NCBI GenBank assembly: GCA_025594325.1
Contig: JANHCV010000001.1
Span: 1,426,001-1,490,000, forward strand
Length of the DNA: 64,000 bases
Source: Blastocladiella emersonii ATCC 22665
Lineage: Eukaryota; Blastocladiomycota; Blastocladiomycetes; Blastocladiales; Blastocladiaceae
Direction of reading: 5' to 3'
The translations under genes were made by a program, and so were the position numbers. The notes under the pieces were generated by a model. It saw only the letters and a list, made by a program, of their open reading frames with translations, did no database searches and was not told the origin of the DNA. Below are positions 22,023-31,887 of the stretch, one piece after another; position 1 is the stretch's first letter, and every line of letters begins with the position of its first letter.

Positions 22023-22831
22023 TGCGAGGATCAGGGTACATCAAAGTTTCTGCGAAGAGAAGACGCGTCTTGAATGCGTCGCGCCGGAGATCTGCAACGA
22101 GACACGTGAGGGCGACGCAACAGCTCGCAGCTTAAAAGTCGGACCCTGCCCGCACCCGGCTCTTGCTCCTCGTCACAATCGCGGCTAGTATCAGTCGCTC
22201 GCTCTATTCGTGGGCGCGCGCTTGGTGTCAGCGAAAGACGACGGACGATAGCATCGGGATTTGTCGGCTTTGCTGCAAGGGGGCCGCAAACCCTCGTGCG
22301 ACAGAAGATCGTCATTGATGACCTCGGACAGCTCGCGCGTAGCGCGCCATGTTGCTACTTTGGCCTTGTACTCGGTGTGCCAGCCGACTAGACGAAACGG
22401 TGGCGAATTCGTCAACCGACCTCCGGCAAGTCCACGCCAGCCAACGACGACGACGTCTGTTTCGATGGCTGCAGCTCGCGGCCGGAGAAGGCGACGGCCG
22501 TCGTCGCAAGCAAGCTTCGCGTGCCGTCCGCGACGCCGTCGTGCTTGCGGCCCGGGAGAGCTTGCGGCAGCAAGCAGCTCGAATAGGGCGGCGGCGGCGG
22601 CGGCGGCGGCGCTGGGTCCCTCGGCTTCGGGTCGTCTCTTGTTGGGCGGCAACTTCGGCAGCAAGTTGCGGCGCGGTTTCAAGCTTGCCCGCCGTGGTTA
22701 CCAAGCTTGTAACCCCACGACATGGCAGGGCGTGCGCCGCGCCGCTCTAGGAGGGGAAGAGCGGCTCCGGGGGTTCCCTCTCTCCCGTCTCCCCGCACTC
22801 GCTTCATTCATTAGACGATTGGTTGCCCTCC
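22023..22831. promoter_or_regulatory. Divergent promoter region, APC10 and seven-helix protein
   Basis: 809 bases between head-to-head start codons. A 163-codon minus-strand frame (22191-22682) begins with basic and poly-Ala sequence and ends with some protein-like sequence (VGWHTEYKAKVATW), but it has no recognisable domain, so I do not call a gene. The poly-Ala stretch comes from a GCC/GGC trinucleotide run near 22587-22610. Confidence 0.4.
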
Positions 22832-24224
22832 ATGGCTGCGCCACCCTCGCGCCTGACGGCGTACGAGGAGACGCTGCTCGCCAAGTACCGCGCGCCCGAG
22901 GTCATGGCAGTCATGAGCGTGTCGTTTCTGCTCTCGACCATCCTCGTGGTGCTTGCCTCGTACCGCACGGTCCGCGCGAGCAACCGGTTCAACTGGGCCG
23001 TGCTCTCGGCCGTCCTGGCCTTCTTCGTCAACGACGCCTGGTACTGGGGCGTGATTATCAGCAGCTGGATGCCGGTACGCCTCTCCCCGTCTTCGCTCGC
23101 GATGGGCAAACTTGACGGCGCTGACCCCCATCAACCCGCATCCAGAACTCGTTCGAGATCGTCCGGGTTTACACTCCCATCTTGTGCGGCGCCCAGGTCG
23201 CGGCCCTCTGCTTCGACCGGTTCCAAGGTGCGGACGAACGCGACGGATGACGCGCGGGCCACAAGGGCGATGGTGATCCGATCAGACCCGCGCTCACTCA
23301 CTTCCTCATGTAGTCTTTTCGGCCACGAGCTACGCGCGGTGGTACACCAGGCGGGTGCGCTATGCGCTCCTGGCGCTGACCTACACGGTGATGGTCGTCG
23401 CCATGGTGCTGCTCGCGAGCACGTACTGGTCGTTGTCGAGTCTGCGCGAGCACATCCCCGCGCGCGACCTGCGCAAGGCGACCATCATGTTCTCGGCGGG
23501 GTTCACGGCCGTGTCGGACCTCGTCATCACCGTCCTGATCGCGCACATCGTGCTGCAGATCCGCGCCAGTCTGGACCCCGTCTCGAGCTCAAGCGGGCGG
23601 CACGCGTCGCCCATGTCCGTGTTCTCCACAATCGCGGGGGTCGCGTCGGCGCACGCCGAGCACAAGTCGGCGAGCCGGCGGTACCGGCGGGTCATCATGG
23701 CCGTGCTGATGGCGCTCGCTGGGATGCTTTTGTCGAGCATCATTGCCATGGCAGTGTACGCCGTGTCGTCGGGCGTGTTCGGGCACATGCTCGCGTACAT
23801 CTTCGTGCGCGTGTACGTGCTGTGCGCCATGGTCGAGTGGCAGATGATCGTCGAGCTGGTGCGCGATCGCAAGAAGTCGTCGCCGTCCAGCGGCACCAAC
23901 GCGCCGCGCGCGTCCACGTCCCGCGGGCCCGTCAGCGGGAGCGGCGCCGCGTCCAACTACGTCGACAGCCGGTCGGTGCCGGCCATGTACCCGGACGCGA
24001 AGCCGGTGCAGTTCCAGTACCAGCAGTATCAGCAGCAGCAGCAGCAGGCCCAGCCGCCCCTCAGCCACCAGTACCACCAGACCTCGTATCAGCTACAACA
24101 TCAGCAGCCATACCAGCCGCGGGCGCCCGCGCAGCCGCCCGCGACCATCGACCGCCCGCCGCCCGCTCGCACGACGTCTGCAGTGCGTCCCGATCGGAAT
24201 GTCGCGCCGCGCGCCTTTTACTAG
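22832..24224 (+). CDS. Seven-helix membrane protein with a Gln-rich C-terminal tail
   Basis: Three exons (22832-23074, 23146-23227, 23314-24224) encode 411 residues. Seven hydrophobic segments can be drawn: about residues 20-42, 52-74, 88-105, 121-142, 160-185, 230-256 and 262-285. Spacing and topology fit a GPCR-like or fungal multi-pass sensor fold, with a Ser-rich loop between helices 5 and 6. The tail from about residue 290 is cytosolic-looking, with a QFQYQQYQQQQQQAQ tract and Pro-rich ends. No diagnostic receptor motif (DRY, NPxxY, or a rhodopsin Lys in the last helix) is evident, so the subfamily is open. The start at 22832 is the first ATG in frame. Introns are 71 and 86 nt. Confidence 0.7.
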
Positions 24225-24276
24225 CAGTAGACCACCACCTCGGAGTGCATGTCATGTCCCCATAGATAAACATGTT

Positions 24277-24282
24277 TTTATT
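24277..24282 (-). terminator. Polyadenylation signal AATAAA (minus strand)
   Basis: The hexamer reads AATAAA on the minus strand, about 80 nt past the stop of the ZNF706-like gene. Confidence 0.4.
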
Positions 24283-24363
24283 GGTTTCGTACGTTTGCGA
24301 GGGTACCGCGGGACCCGTAGTGGCCGAGCGGAACGTCCCACCCGACCAGGTCAGCGAGGCCCG

Positions 24364-24811
24364 TTACGCCTTGCCGGGGAAGCACTCGGCAATGGTCTTG
24401 CTGTGCTACATGACGTGAACGCAAGGGAGCGAGGAGTCAGTCGGAGCTCGCACGGCGATCGACGAGCGCTCATAACACGAACCTTGTTCTCGGCGTGCTG
24501 AGTGAGCAGCGTGGCGTTGGCGGTGCCGAGGAAGGTCTGCTTGCAGATGGTGCACTGGATGCTCTTGGCGGCCTCGTTCTGTTCGGGTCGAGCGGGAGCG
24601 GGATCAGCAAACAACGGTCGTGGAGGCAACGGGTGAAGAGGACACGGACCACTTTGAGCTGCGACTTGGCGTCGCCGCCGGCCTTCTTGGCGTTGCGCTC
24701 GCGCTTCTGGGCAGCCTTGGCTCCGTTACCCTGTGTTCAGGGGCAAGCGAGGTGGGCACGGTGAGCCTTGGTCGCCGCAACGGCGCTATGCATGCGTGAA
24801 GGCCCCACCAT
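24364..24811 (-). CDS. Small 4F5/ZNF706-like zinc-finger protein
   Basis: Four exons: 24809-24811 (only the ATG), 24653-24730, 24483-24578, 24364-24405. They give 72 residues. The basic N-terminus GNGAKAAQKRERNAKK matches the 4F5/SERF-like start of plant and animal proteins of this family. IQCTICKQTFLGT plus TQHAENKHSKTIAECFP gives the C2H2-like finger with the expected HAE(N/A)KH ending. Homologs are small conserved eukaryotic proteins (ZNF706, Arabidopsis At2g23090-like) with roles reported in protein aggregation and RNA binding. The start codon being alone in the first exon is unusual, but it is the only arrangement giving the family's MGxG start; the 78-nt intron has GTGGGG and CACAG ends. 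Other introns are 74 and 77 nt. It is divergent from the USP48-like gene. Confidence 0.75.
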
Positions 24812-25197
24812 GGTGATGACAAGGAGGGTAATTCGTTGCAAGGAGTGATCTCGGATTCGAGTGTCGCTAGTTGCGCTCGAAAGGGGAGCGAGCGCGTCAA
24901 GGGATGGTCGCGGCCGCACAGCGTTGCGCGCGGCAGAGTGGAAGGCACGCGAGCGCGTGATTAGGGCGCCACCCCCGTCGGGCTCGACGCGAAGCGCCGT
25001 CGAGTCAGTGCGCACGGTTCTTTCTCCCCACCCATCCAGCGCGACTCGCCGCCCATGAATCGCTCCATGTAACCGGCCCTCGCCTCGCGTCGCGCACCTC
25101 CTCGAGCGCACCCACCGACCCACCCACCGAGCCCGTCCATTCACCGCCTCCGCCACGCCCGCCCGCCCGCCCGACCCAGCCGCGCCGCTGGCCTGCC
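24812..25197. promoter_or_regulatory. Divergent promoter region, ZNF706-like and USP48-like genes
   Basis: 386 bases between head-to-head genes. The right half is C-rich with CCACCC and CGCCCGCCC runs on the + strand just before the USP48-like start, typical of leader sequence here. No ORF is supported. Confidence 0.5.
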
Positions 25198-28100
25198 ATG
25201 ACCGGCCCGCAGACCCGAGCGAGTGCGAAAAAGTCCCGCGGATCTGCCTCCGCCGCCGCCGCCGCCTCTGCCGTCGACGACCCCGACCCGCTGCAGCCCA
25301 AGCTATCGTTCCGCCGCAAGGCCGACATCGACGCCTGGGAGGGCCTGCCGCCCGTCCGCACCGCCGACGACGTCACCGAGGCCCACCTCGCCAGCATCTA
25401 TCGCGGCCGCCCCGACCGCCAGCGCCTGTGCCCGAACAAGATCGTGCCCATGGCCCTGCCGCCGCCGCCCGAGGGCGCCGCCGCCCTGCTCCCGCTCCCC
25501 GCGCCCGTCGTGCCAGAGTCGGTCCCCGATGGGCCGCCGCCGCCGCCGCCGCCGCCGCCGGCACCCTCGGTCCCCGCCCTCGCCGTGGCGCCGGTGCTCA
25601 AGCTGCTGCCGCCGAAGCTGCTCCCGCCGTCGCTCTCGCCGCCTTCCATCAAGCCGCCCTCGCTGGACCCTCCCTCCGCTGACCCGGCGGCCGCGACGAC
25701 GGATCCCGTTCCCGAGCAATCCGCACCCGCACCTCCTTCCCCACAACCGACTCCCTCGCCGACCCGACGCTCTCCGACCGCGGCCCCCGCGCAGCCCGAT
25801 CGACCGGCCTCGGCTCCGGCCGCCGTGAGCGCAGCTTCTCCAAGGAGCCCGGCCCCTGCCGCCAACGGGACCGGTGCCTCGGCCTCGACGATCATCAGTG
25901 TCGCCCCTGCGCCGACCGGCACCGCCACCGAAGATCTCGCCGCTGCCCGCGCCGCGCTCGACCGCGGTGACCTCGACGCCATCCCCGACCTCCTGGGTCG
26001 CGGCTCGGTCAGCACCGACCTGTCGACGCCGTCGTGCGAGACCATCGAGATGGACTCGGACGGCGAGATCATCTCCGTGGCCAACCGCCCGCCCGAGAAC
26101 CCGCACTGCAACCGCCGCGTGTGCAAGACCAACCCGAACTGCATCAACTTTGTCGGATTCGAGCAGTGGGAGACCCCGGGTACGCTGCTTGACGCATACC
26201 TCGACGTTCGCGGGCGCTGACACTGGCACTCGTCCGTGCAACGACTAGAAATGTTCCAGCAGTTTCTCGCCGGGCGCATGCGCGACCACGGCCACCCGTG
26301 GGACCCCAACGTGGAGCGCGCGCTCATCGAGTACGGGGCCCCGACGGCGGTCGGGCTGCCCAACTACGGCGCAACGTGCTACGCCAACAGTCTGCTGCAG
26401 GTACGGCTCGGCCTTGACGGGAGCAAGTCCACTCGTACTGACCGCGGCGCACTTCTAGGTCTGGTTCTCGATCTCTCCGCTCCGCGAGGAAATCTACAAG
26501 CGCGCCGCCGTCGACCCCATCTTCGAGCACTTCTCGCGCGTCTTCGCCCACATGCAGTGCAGCAAGCTGCCCATCTACTGCCCCGAGCCGCTGCTGGCGT
26601 ACCTCGAGCTCGCTAAGAACATCCAGCAGGACGCGCAGGAGTTCGGCAAGCTCATCTTCCAGCTCATGGACGAGCGCGACCCGTCCTTCGACTCGCCCAA
26701 GTACCTCGGCGGCACCAACGCGTTCGTGACGCAGTGCCTGCAGTGCCACTCCGAGTCGCGGTCCGAGGCCACGTTCCACGAGGTGCTCCTGCACCCGTTC
26801 GCCAACGCGACGGTCGAGGCCATGCTCGAGGCCGCGCTGAAGCCCGAGGTCATGGACGGCGACAACGCCGTCAGCTGCGCCGTGTGCCAGTCGCGCCAGC
26901 CCGCCGAGCGCCGCATGGAGCTGTCGCGTGTCTCGTCCACGCTGTGCCTGCAGGTCGCGCGCTTCTCCTACAACGTGCGCACCCAGTCCAAGCTCAAGAA
27001 CCAGCACACGATCCGCGCCCCGCACCGCATCGTGCTGCCGGGCAACCTCGGCGTCTACCACCTCGCGGGCATGGTCCTGCACAAGGGCAAGAACGCCAAC
27101 TACGGCCACTACGTCGCCCGCGTCCTCGCGCCCGACGGGTCCCGGTGGCGCACCTTTGACGACGACAAGGTGACCCACGCCGACTCGCTCCCCGATCCCG
27201 TCGTGTCCAACGAGGTGCGCATCGCGTCGACCGTGCGCGCGCGGACCTGCGACTGACGACGACGTTCCCGTTGTGTAGGTGTACCTCCTGTACTACACCG
27301 AGGAGCAGACGCTCGCGTACTCGCAGTTTGCCAAGACCCAGCCCGCGCCGCCGCCCGAGATCCTCGAGGGCGTCCAGGCCGAGAACACGGTGTGGAACAA
27401 CCAGCTGATCGAGTACTTCAACGTGTACGCGTCTTCTTTTCCCTTCGTCAACGCCTTCGGCTGACCTCGTACCTTGCATTCTCCTCTCTAGCCGCCAGCA
27501 GTGTGTTGCCGAGTTCGAGAATTTGCGCGGACTCCGCCGCCAGCTCTTCAACGCACTCAAGCTGCCAGGAGTCGCGGTACGTTTGCTCGCTTTGATTGAA
27601 CTCGCAAGAGCCTGCGCGCTGACCTCGTGATGTGTAGGATCCGTGCGTCTTCCTGCCCGCGTCGTTCCTCGAGGCGGTCGCGCTGCAGCCCCATCCCGTT
27701 GCGATGCTCGACTACCACGAGTTCCTGTGCGGCCACGGGTTCATCGACCCGCGGCGCATGGATGGGCTCAAGCGCGTGGCCCCGGCTGCCGCGCACTGGA
27801 TCGTCCAGCACATGCCGGGCATCACCGCAGGCCATCAGCTTGCCGGCGATGCGATGCGATGCCGGCAGTGCATCGCGGACGTGCTCGGCGAGGAGCAGCG
27901 GGTGCGGACCGAGAAGAAAAACTACGAGCACTTCACGCAGTTGCACGTCCCGTCGACGGCGGCCATGGTCAAGGGGATCGAGTCCGCCGAGCCCGTGTGG
28001 GTGTCGCGCGCGTGGCTCACGGCGTGCCGGCGCACGCACCGGCTCATGGACCCGTCGGGCGGCGCGGCCGACCTGTACTGCGTGCACGGCGAGCTCGCGC

Positions 28101-29686
28101 CCGACCCGACGGTGCGCGAGGTGCTCAACCCGGCGCCCGCCATGCTCCTCACCAGCGTGTTCACGTCCTTCACGTGCCCGAACGTCAACTCGCCCGTGTG
28201 CGCCGAGTGCCACGCCGTGTGGCAGGCCCAGCAGGACCAGCTGTCCGCCATGGCGCGCCGCGCCACCGCCGAAAAGGCGCTCCTGCTCAGCGCCATGCCC
28301 GCGCCGCTCCCGCTCGCCGACAGCACGCCCGTTGCCGTACACCTCACCGAGCTCGCGCGCAGCGGAATCACCGTGGTCCCGGCCCCGTTCATCGCGTGGG
28401 ACCCGCGCGCGCCCGTCGCCGACGAGAACGCCGTCATCGTCCCCGCCGCCTTCATCGCGCAGTGGCACCGGTGGATCAAGGCGCCGACGGCCGACGCGCA
28501 GCCCACCGTCGACTCGTTTGACGCGGCCATGCAAGCGCTGCGGTGTGACGACCACGGCAAGCTCGCGTGGGACCCGCGCGCTCGCGTCGACCGCAGCTTC
28601 AGCGAGTTTGCCCTGGTCCCGCACGACGCGTGGCGCACGATCGCGACGCAGTACACGGTCCCCGACCCGCTCACGGTCGCGGCCGCCGACGTCTGCGCCG
28701 AGTGCCGCGCGCACCGGATCGCGTGTACCGAGCTCGAGGTGCACGTTCTCAAGACGTCCGAGTCGCGGCAGCGCGCCGCGGCCGCTGCGGCAGCGGGGGC
28801 GGCGGACTCAACCACACCCGTCGCCGGCACGAAGCGCACGCGCAGCCGCGGCGTCGAGACCACGGTGCTCATGGTCAAGCCGTCGGAGACGGTCAAGGAC
28901 GTGCTCGTCGAGCTCATCTCGTTCGCCGACGCGGCGCCCATCGACATGTCGCTGTACGCGGACGGCGGCACCCGGCTGCTCGACCAGCGCGACGCCAACG
29001 TCCTCGACGCCGGCATGTACCACGGGTCGGTGCTCACGCTCACGACCGCGGCGATCGTCATCAGCGACGACGAGGACGAGGAGGACGAGCTCGTGGCCGA
29101 CGGTAAGACCGTCAAGCGGCGGCGCAAGAAGACCAATGAGGTCGGGTTCGGCGGGATCCTCAGTGGGAACGGGGCTACTGGGTCCGGGCCCGTGCCCGCG
29201 TCTGCGGCGTCGCCCGTCGCGCCGCCGCCGCCACTGCAGCAGCAGCAGCAGGTGCAGCAGCAACAGTACGTCTCGCAGTCGCAGGTGCCACGCGCGGGGG
29301 ACACGACCGAGGAGGACGCGGCGCTCATCGCCAAGCTCATGGCCGAGTCGCCCACGCCACCGCCGCCGCCACGGCCCGCGAACGGGATCGGGAACGGGAT
29401 CGAGGGCCGCGGGTTTGCGAGCGAAGCGCCCATGGACGACCCGGCGCAGTGGTTACCGCCAGGCGCCGAGTATCGTAATGGGCTCATTATCATCCCGCCC
29501 GTTCGCGACCAACACGCGCCTGCCCACGCGCACGCCGACGCCATGGCCGGGATCCGCAACACCGGCGACGACGACGAGGGCGAGTTCGAGCAGCTCCCGC
29601 CGCCGCGCGCGTGCGGCGTGTGCACGTTCCTGAACACGTTTGACCGCGAGACGTGCGAGATGTGCGACACGCCGCTGTCCGGGTGA
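25198..29686 (+). CDS. USP48: Ubiquitin carboxyl-terminal hydrolase, USP48-like
   Basis: Six exons (25198-26179, 26249-26400, 26459-27214, 27279-27424, 27492-27576, 27638-29686) encode 1389 residues. A Pro-rich N-terminus of about 270 residues precedes NPHCNRRVCKTNPNCINFVG, a USP48-type leader. The USP domain follows: Cys box GLPNYGATCYANSLLQ with catalytic C371, the QQDAQEFGKL block, two CxxC pairs (CLQC, CAVC) of the zinc ribbon, and the His box YGHYVARV with H595. Downstream are DUSP-like segments (VSRAWLTACRRTH, LYCVHGELAP) and a ubiquitin-like part near KPSETVKDVLVELI. The C-terminus ends in an NZF/RanBP2-type finger (CGVCTFLNTFDRETCEMC). USP48 is a nuclear deubiquitinase acting on histone H2A and signalling proteins. 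The terminal finger is not a feature I know from animal USP48. Confidence 0.88.
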
Positions 29687-29743
29687 TTACTTAAGGGGTG
29701 GCGGATTGATATACAAACTGTGGAGGCACTGACTCAAACACAC

Positions 29744-31157
29744 TCAAACCTCGTGCCACTCGACCTTCTCGCCAGGCACCGTCATCCACGGCTCGCCGAG
29801 GGGCACGCCGTTGAGGAACCGCTGGAGCCAGATGGGCTGCTCGTCAAAGTACCCGTCGTCGGCCCACGCCTGCATGTCGTCGGCGGGGAACGGGCCGTAC
29901 CGCTCGCTGCCGGGCTCCGCGTCCCACGCGTACGTGTAGGTGATGGCGCGGTCGGCGGCGCGCGGGTGCACAGGGACCCAGTCGCGCGGCACGTGGCCGT
30001 CGTCGCGCAGGTCGCTGACCAGGTCCTCGTACTCGGCCGCGTACACGTCGGGCATGGCGTGGGCGTCGTCGGCCGCGAGCAGGCGGTCGGCCAGGTCCGT
30101 GATCAGCGCCACGTCCTCGCGCGCCCATTTCGAGGACAGGGGTTCGGGTTCGGGTTCTGTGAGGGAGGGCGCGGGCTTCTTGCGGGAAGCGAGCGCGGGC
30201 CGCACGATGCGGCGGTTGAGGCGGGCGAGGGCGAGGGTCACGGACTCGCGCGGGCGCAGCAGGCCGGCGAGCTGCATGAGCATGCCGTGGTGGCCGAGGC
30301 GCGCGAGCTCGGCGGACCGCGCAGCGACGGCGGCCTCGTGCTCCTGGCGCTGCTGCTCGCGCGCCTTGTGGGCGAGCGCGGCGGCCTCCATGTCCTCGTC
30401 CGTCACGCCGGCGAGCCAGCCGTCGAACCGCGCGTTCTCGTCGGCCTTGCGGATGTACGTGCCGGCCTCGTCGAAACCGCTACACGGGACGGGAGTCGTC
30501 AGTACACGGTCGCGAGTGCGAACGCGTAGTTCTCGTACCCGTCGCGCATCTCGGCGCGCATGTTGAACGGCTCGATGGCGATCCCGCCGTTATCGTCGTT
30601 GTCAAAGTCGGTCGTGGTGGGCCCGAGGACCTCGGCCTCGAGGTCGGCCTCGCTCAGCGGCAGGATCTTGCCCTTGCGCTTTTTGCTCTTGGCGTCGTCG
30701 TCGTCGTCATCGAACATGTCCTCGTCGCCATCGGCATCCTCGTCGTCGTCCGAGTCGCCTGTGGCGGCGTCGCGCAGGCTCTGCCGTGGTTTCCGAGCTA
30801 CGGGTGGGCGCGAGTGTTAGGGTACGAGGTTCGCGGACACGCGAGGGTCTAGGGTCTCGTACGTTTGCCAATGTCGCCGTCCATGTCCACATCGTCCTCA
30901 TCCTCGTCGTCCTCATCCTCGTCGGCGATCCCGTATCCCGGTCCCGCGCGCACCGAGCTGGACGACGGAGCCGCTCTCGCAGACGGTTTACGCTTAGCGC
31001 GGATCCCGTACGCGTCGTCGTCGCGCGACTCGGCGAACTGGACGCGGGCCTTCTTGGGCCGCGCGCCGCTGTTGCTGCCGCCGCGGCGATCGGGCTCGGG
31101 CTCCGGGTCCGTGGGCCGGCGTTTGCGGTCAGTTGGGTCTCTTGATGATGGATTCAT
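29744..31157 (-). CDS. LIN1: GYF-domain protein CD2BP2/LIN1 homolog (U5 snRNP)
   Basis: Three exons (30863-31157, 30539-30797, 29744-30479) encode 429 residues. The C-terminal GYF domain is plain: YTYAWDAEPG, ERYGPFPADDMQAWADDGYF, then an expected tail. The N-terminal half carries the family's basic/acidic layout (RPKKARVQF, a run of Asp/Glu, RKPRQSLRD), EPFNMRAEMRDGGF and FDEAGTYIRKADENARFDGWL, which matches CD2BP2/Lin1 closely. The GYF domain binds Pro-rich PPGxx-type peptides, and the protein is a component of the U5 snRNP and tri-snRNP assembly. Introns are 65 and 59 nt. The second one sits inside the MRDGxFDE motif, and joining it restores the motif. Divergent from the serine palmitoyltransferase small-subunit gene. 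Confidence 0.88.
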
Positions 31158-31460
31158 AGCGGGTTTGTGCGCTGCTGAGGAAGAGAAAGGGATCAGCGCG
31201 ACGAGAAGTGGGAGCTCCACGTGCGTCTCCCGGCCCGGCTGAGCCGACCTGCGGCTGCTGCCGCCTCTCCCATCCTCCCATCGCGCGCGCCGCGCCCATC
31301 GCCCGCCGCTCCCCGGCAACCACGACGAATCGACTCTCCGGCGCGCGACGCTGACCTCCACTTCCTGCAATGTAAACTGTCCCCGGCCAATGGAATCCCC
31401 GCGCGTCCCGCTGACGCCACGGCGCCGCCCGCCTCTGTAGACCCGCCACTCTCGCCCACG
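31158..31460. promoter_or_regulatory. Divergent promoter region, CD2BP2/LIN1 and SPT small subunit
   Basis: 303 bases between head-to-head start codons. GC-rich leader sequence, no ORF supported, no distinct core promoter element identified. Confidence 0.5.
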
Positions 31461-31798
31461 ATGCAGATTGCCAAGCAGCTCAAGAAGTCGGTGTCGCTCG
31501 CCTACTACCGGTACGAGCTGACGACGGCGCTGTACATGCTCGATTTCTGGGAGAAGTGCATCTTCAGTACGCTGCTTCTCGCTGAATGAGACCGGCCCTC
31601 CGCTGACCACGCGCCCGACCGACAGACTCGTTTGTGCTGCTCGGCTTCGCCCTGTTCCTGTACACGTCCATCAACTACATGCCCGAGACGGTCCAGGAGT
31701 GGGTGCGCGCCACCACCGAGTACTTCCCGACCACGCTCGGCCCGCTGCTCGAGACGGCCATCGGCGCCATTGCTCCGCCCGTCATGGTCGAGCTCTAG
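31461..31798 (+). CDS. Serine palmitoyltransferase small subunit (ssSPT/TSC3-like)
   Basis: Two exons (31461-31566, 31626-31798) encode 92 residues. The conserved core YYRYELTTALYMLDFWEK is followed by IFNSFVLLGFALFLYTSINY, which is the ssSPT pattern (YYQYLLVTALYMLEPWE in mammals). One or two membrane helices lie at about residues 13-30 and 35-55. The small subunit activates the ER serine palmitoyltransferase that starts sphingolipid synthesis and influences its acyl-CoA choice. The 59-nt intron splits the conserved IFNS motif, which splicing restores. An AATAAA lies 48 nt past the stop. Convergent with the hydrolase-phosphatase gene, whose stop is 89 bp away. Confidence 0.88.
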
Positions 31799-31845
31799 TT
31801 TGTGACTCTCCCTTCCCACTCACATTGCGCTTACACACATATAAT

Positions 31846-31851
31846 AATAAA
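31846..31851 (+). terminator. Polyadenylation signal AATAAA
   Basis: Hexamer within an ATAATAATAAA stretch, 48 nt after the stop of the SPT small-subunit gene. Confidence 0.5.
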
Positions 31852-31887
31852 CTGTTCATTCCGCCTGCCCACCGACGACATCATCGA

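Noticed and set aside
22191-22682. 163-codon minus-strand frame between APC10 and the seven-helix gene
   Set aside because: Half basic/poly-Ala noise; only a short stretch is protein-like; no domain, splice partner or start context.
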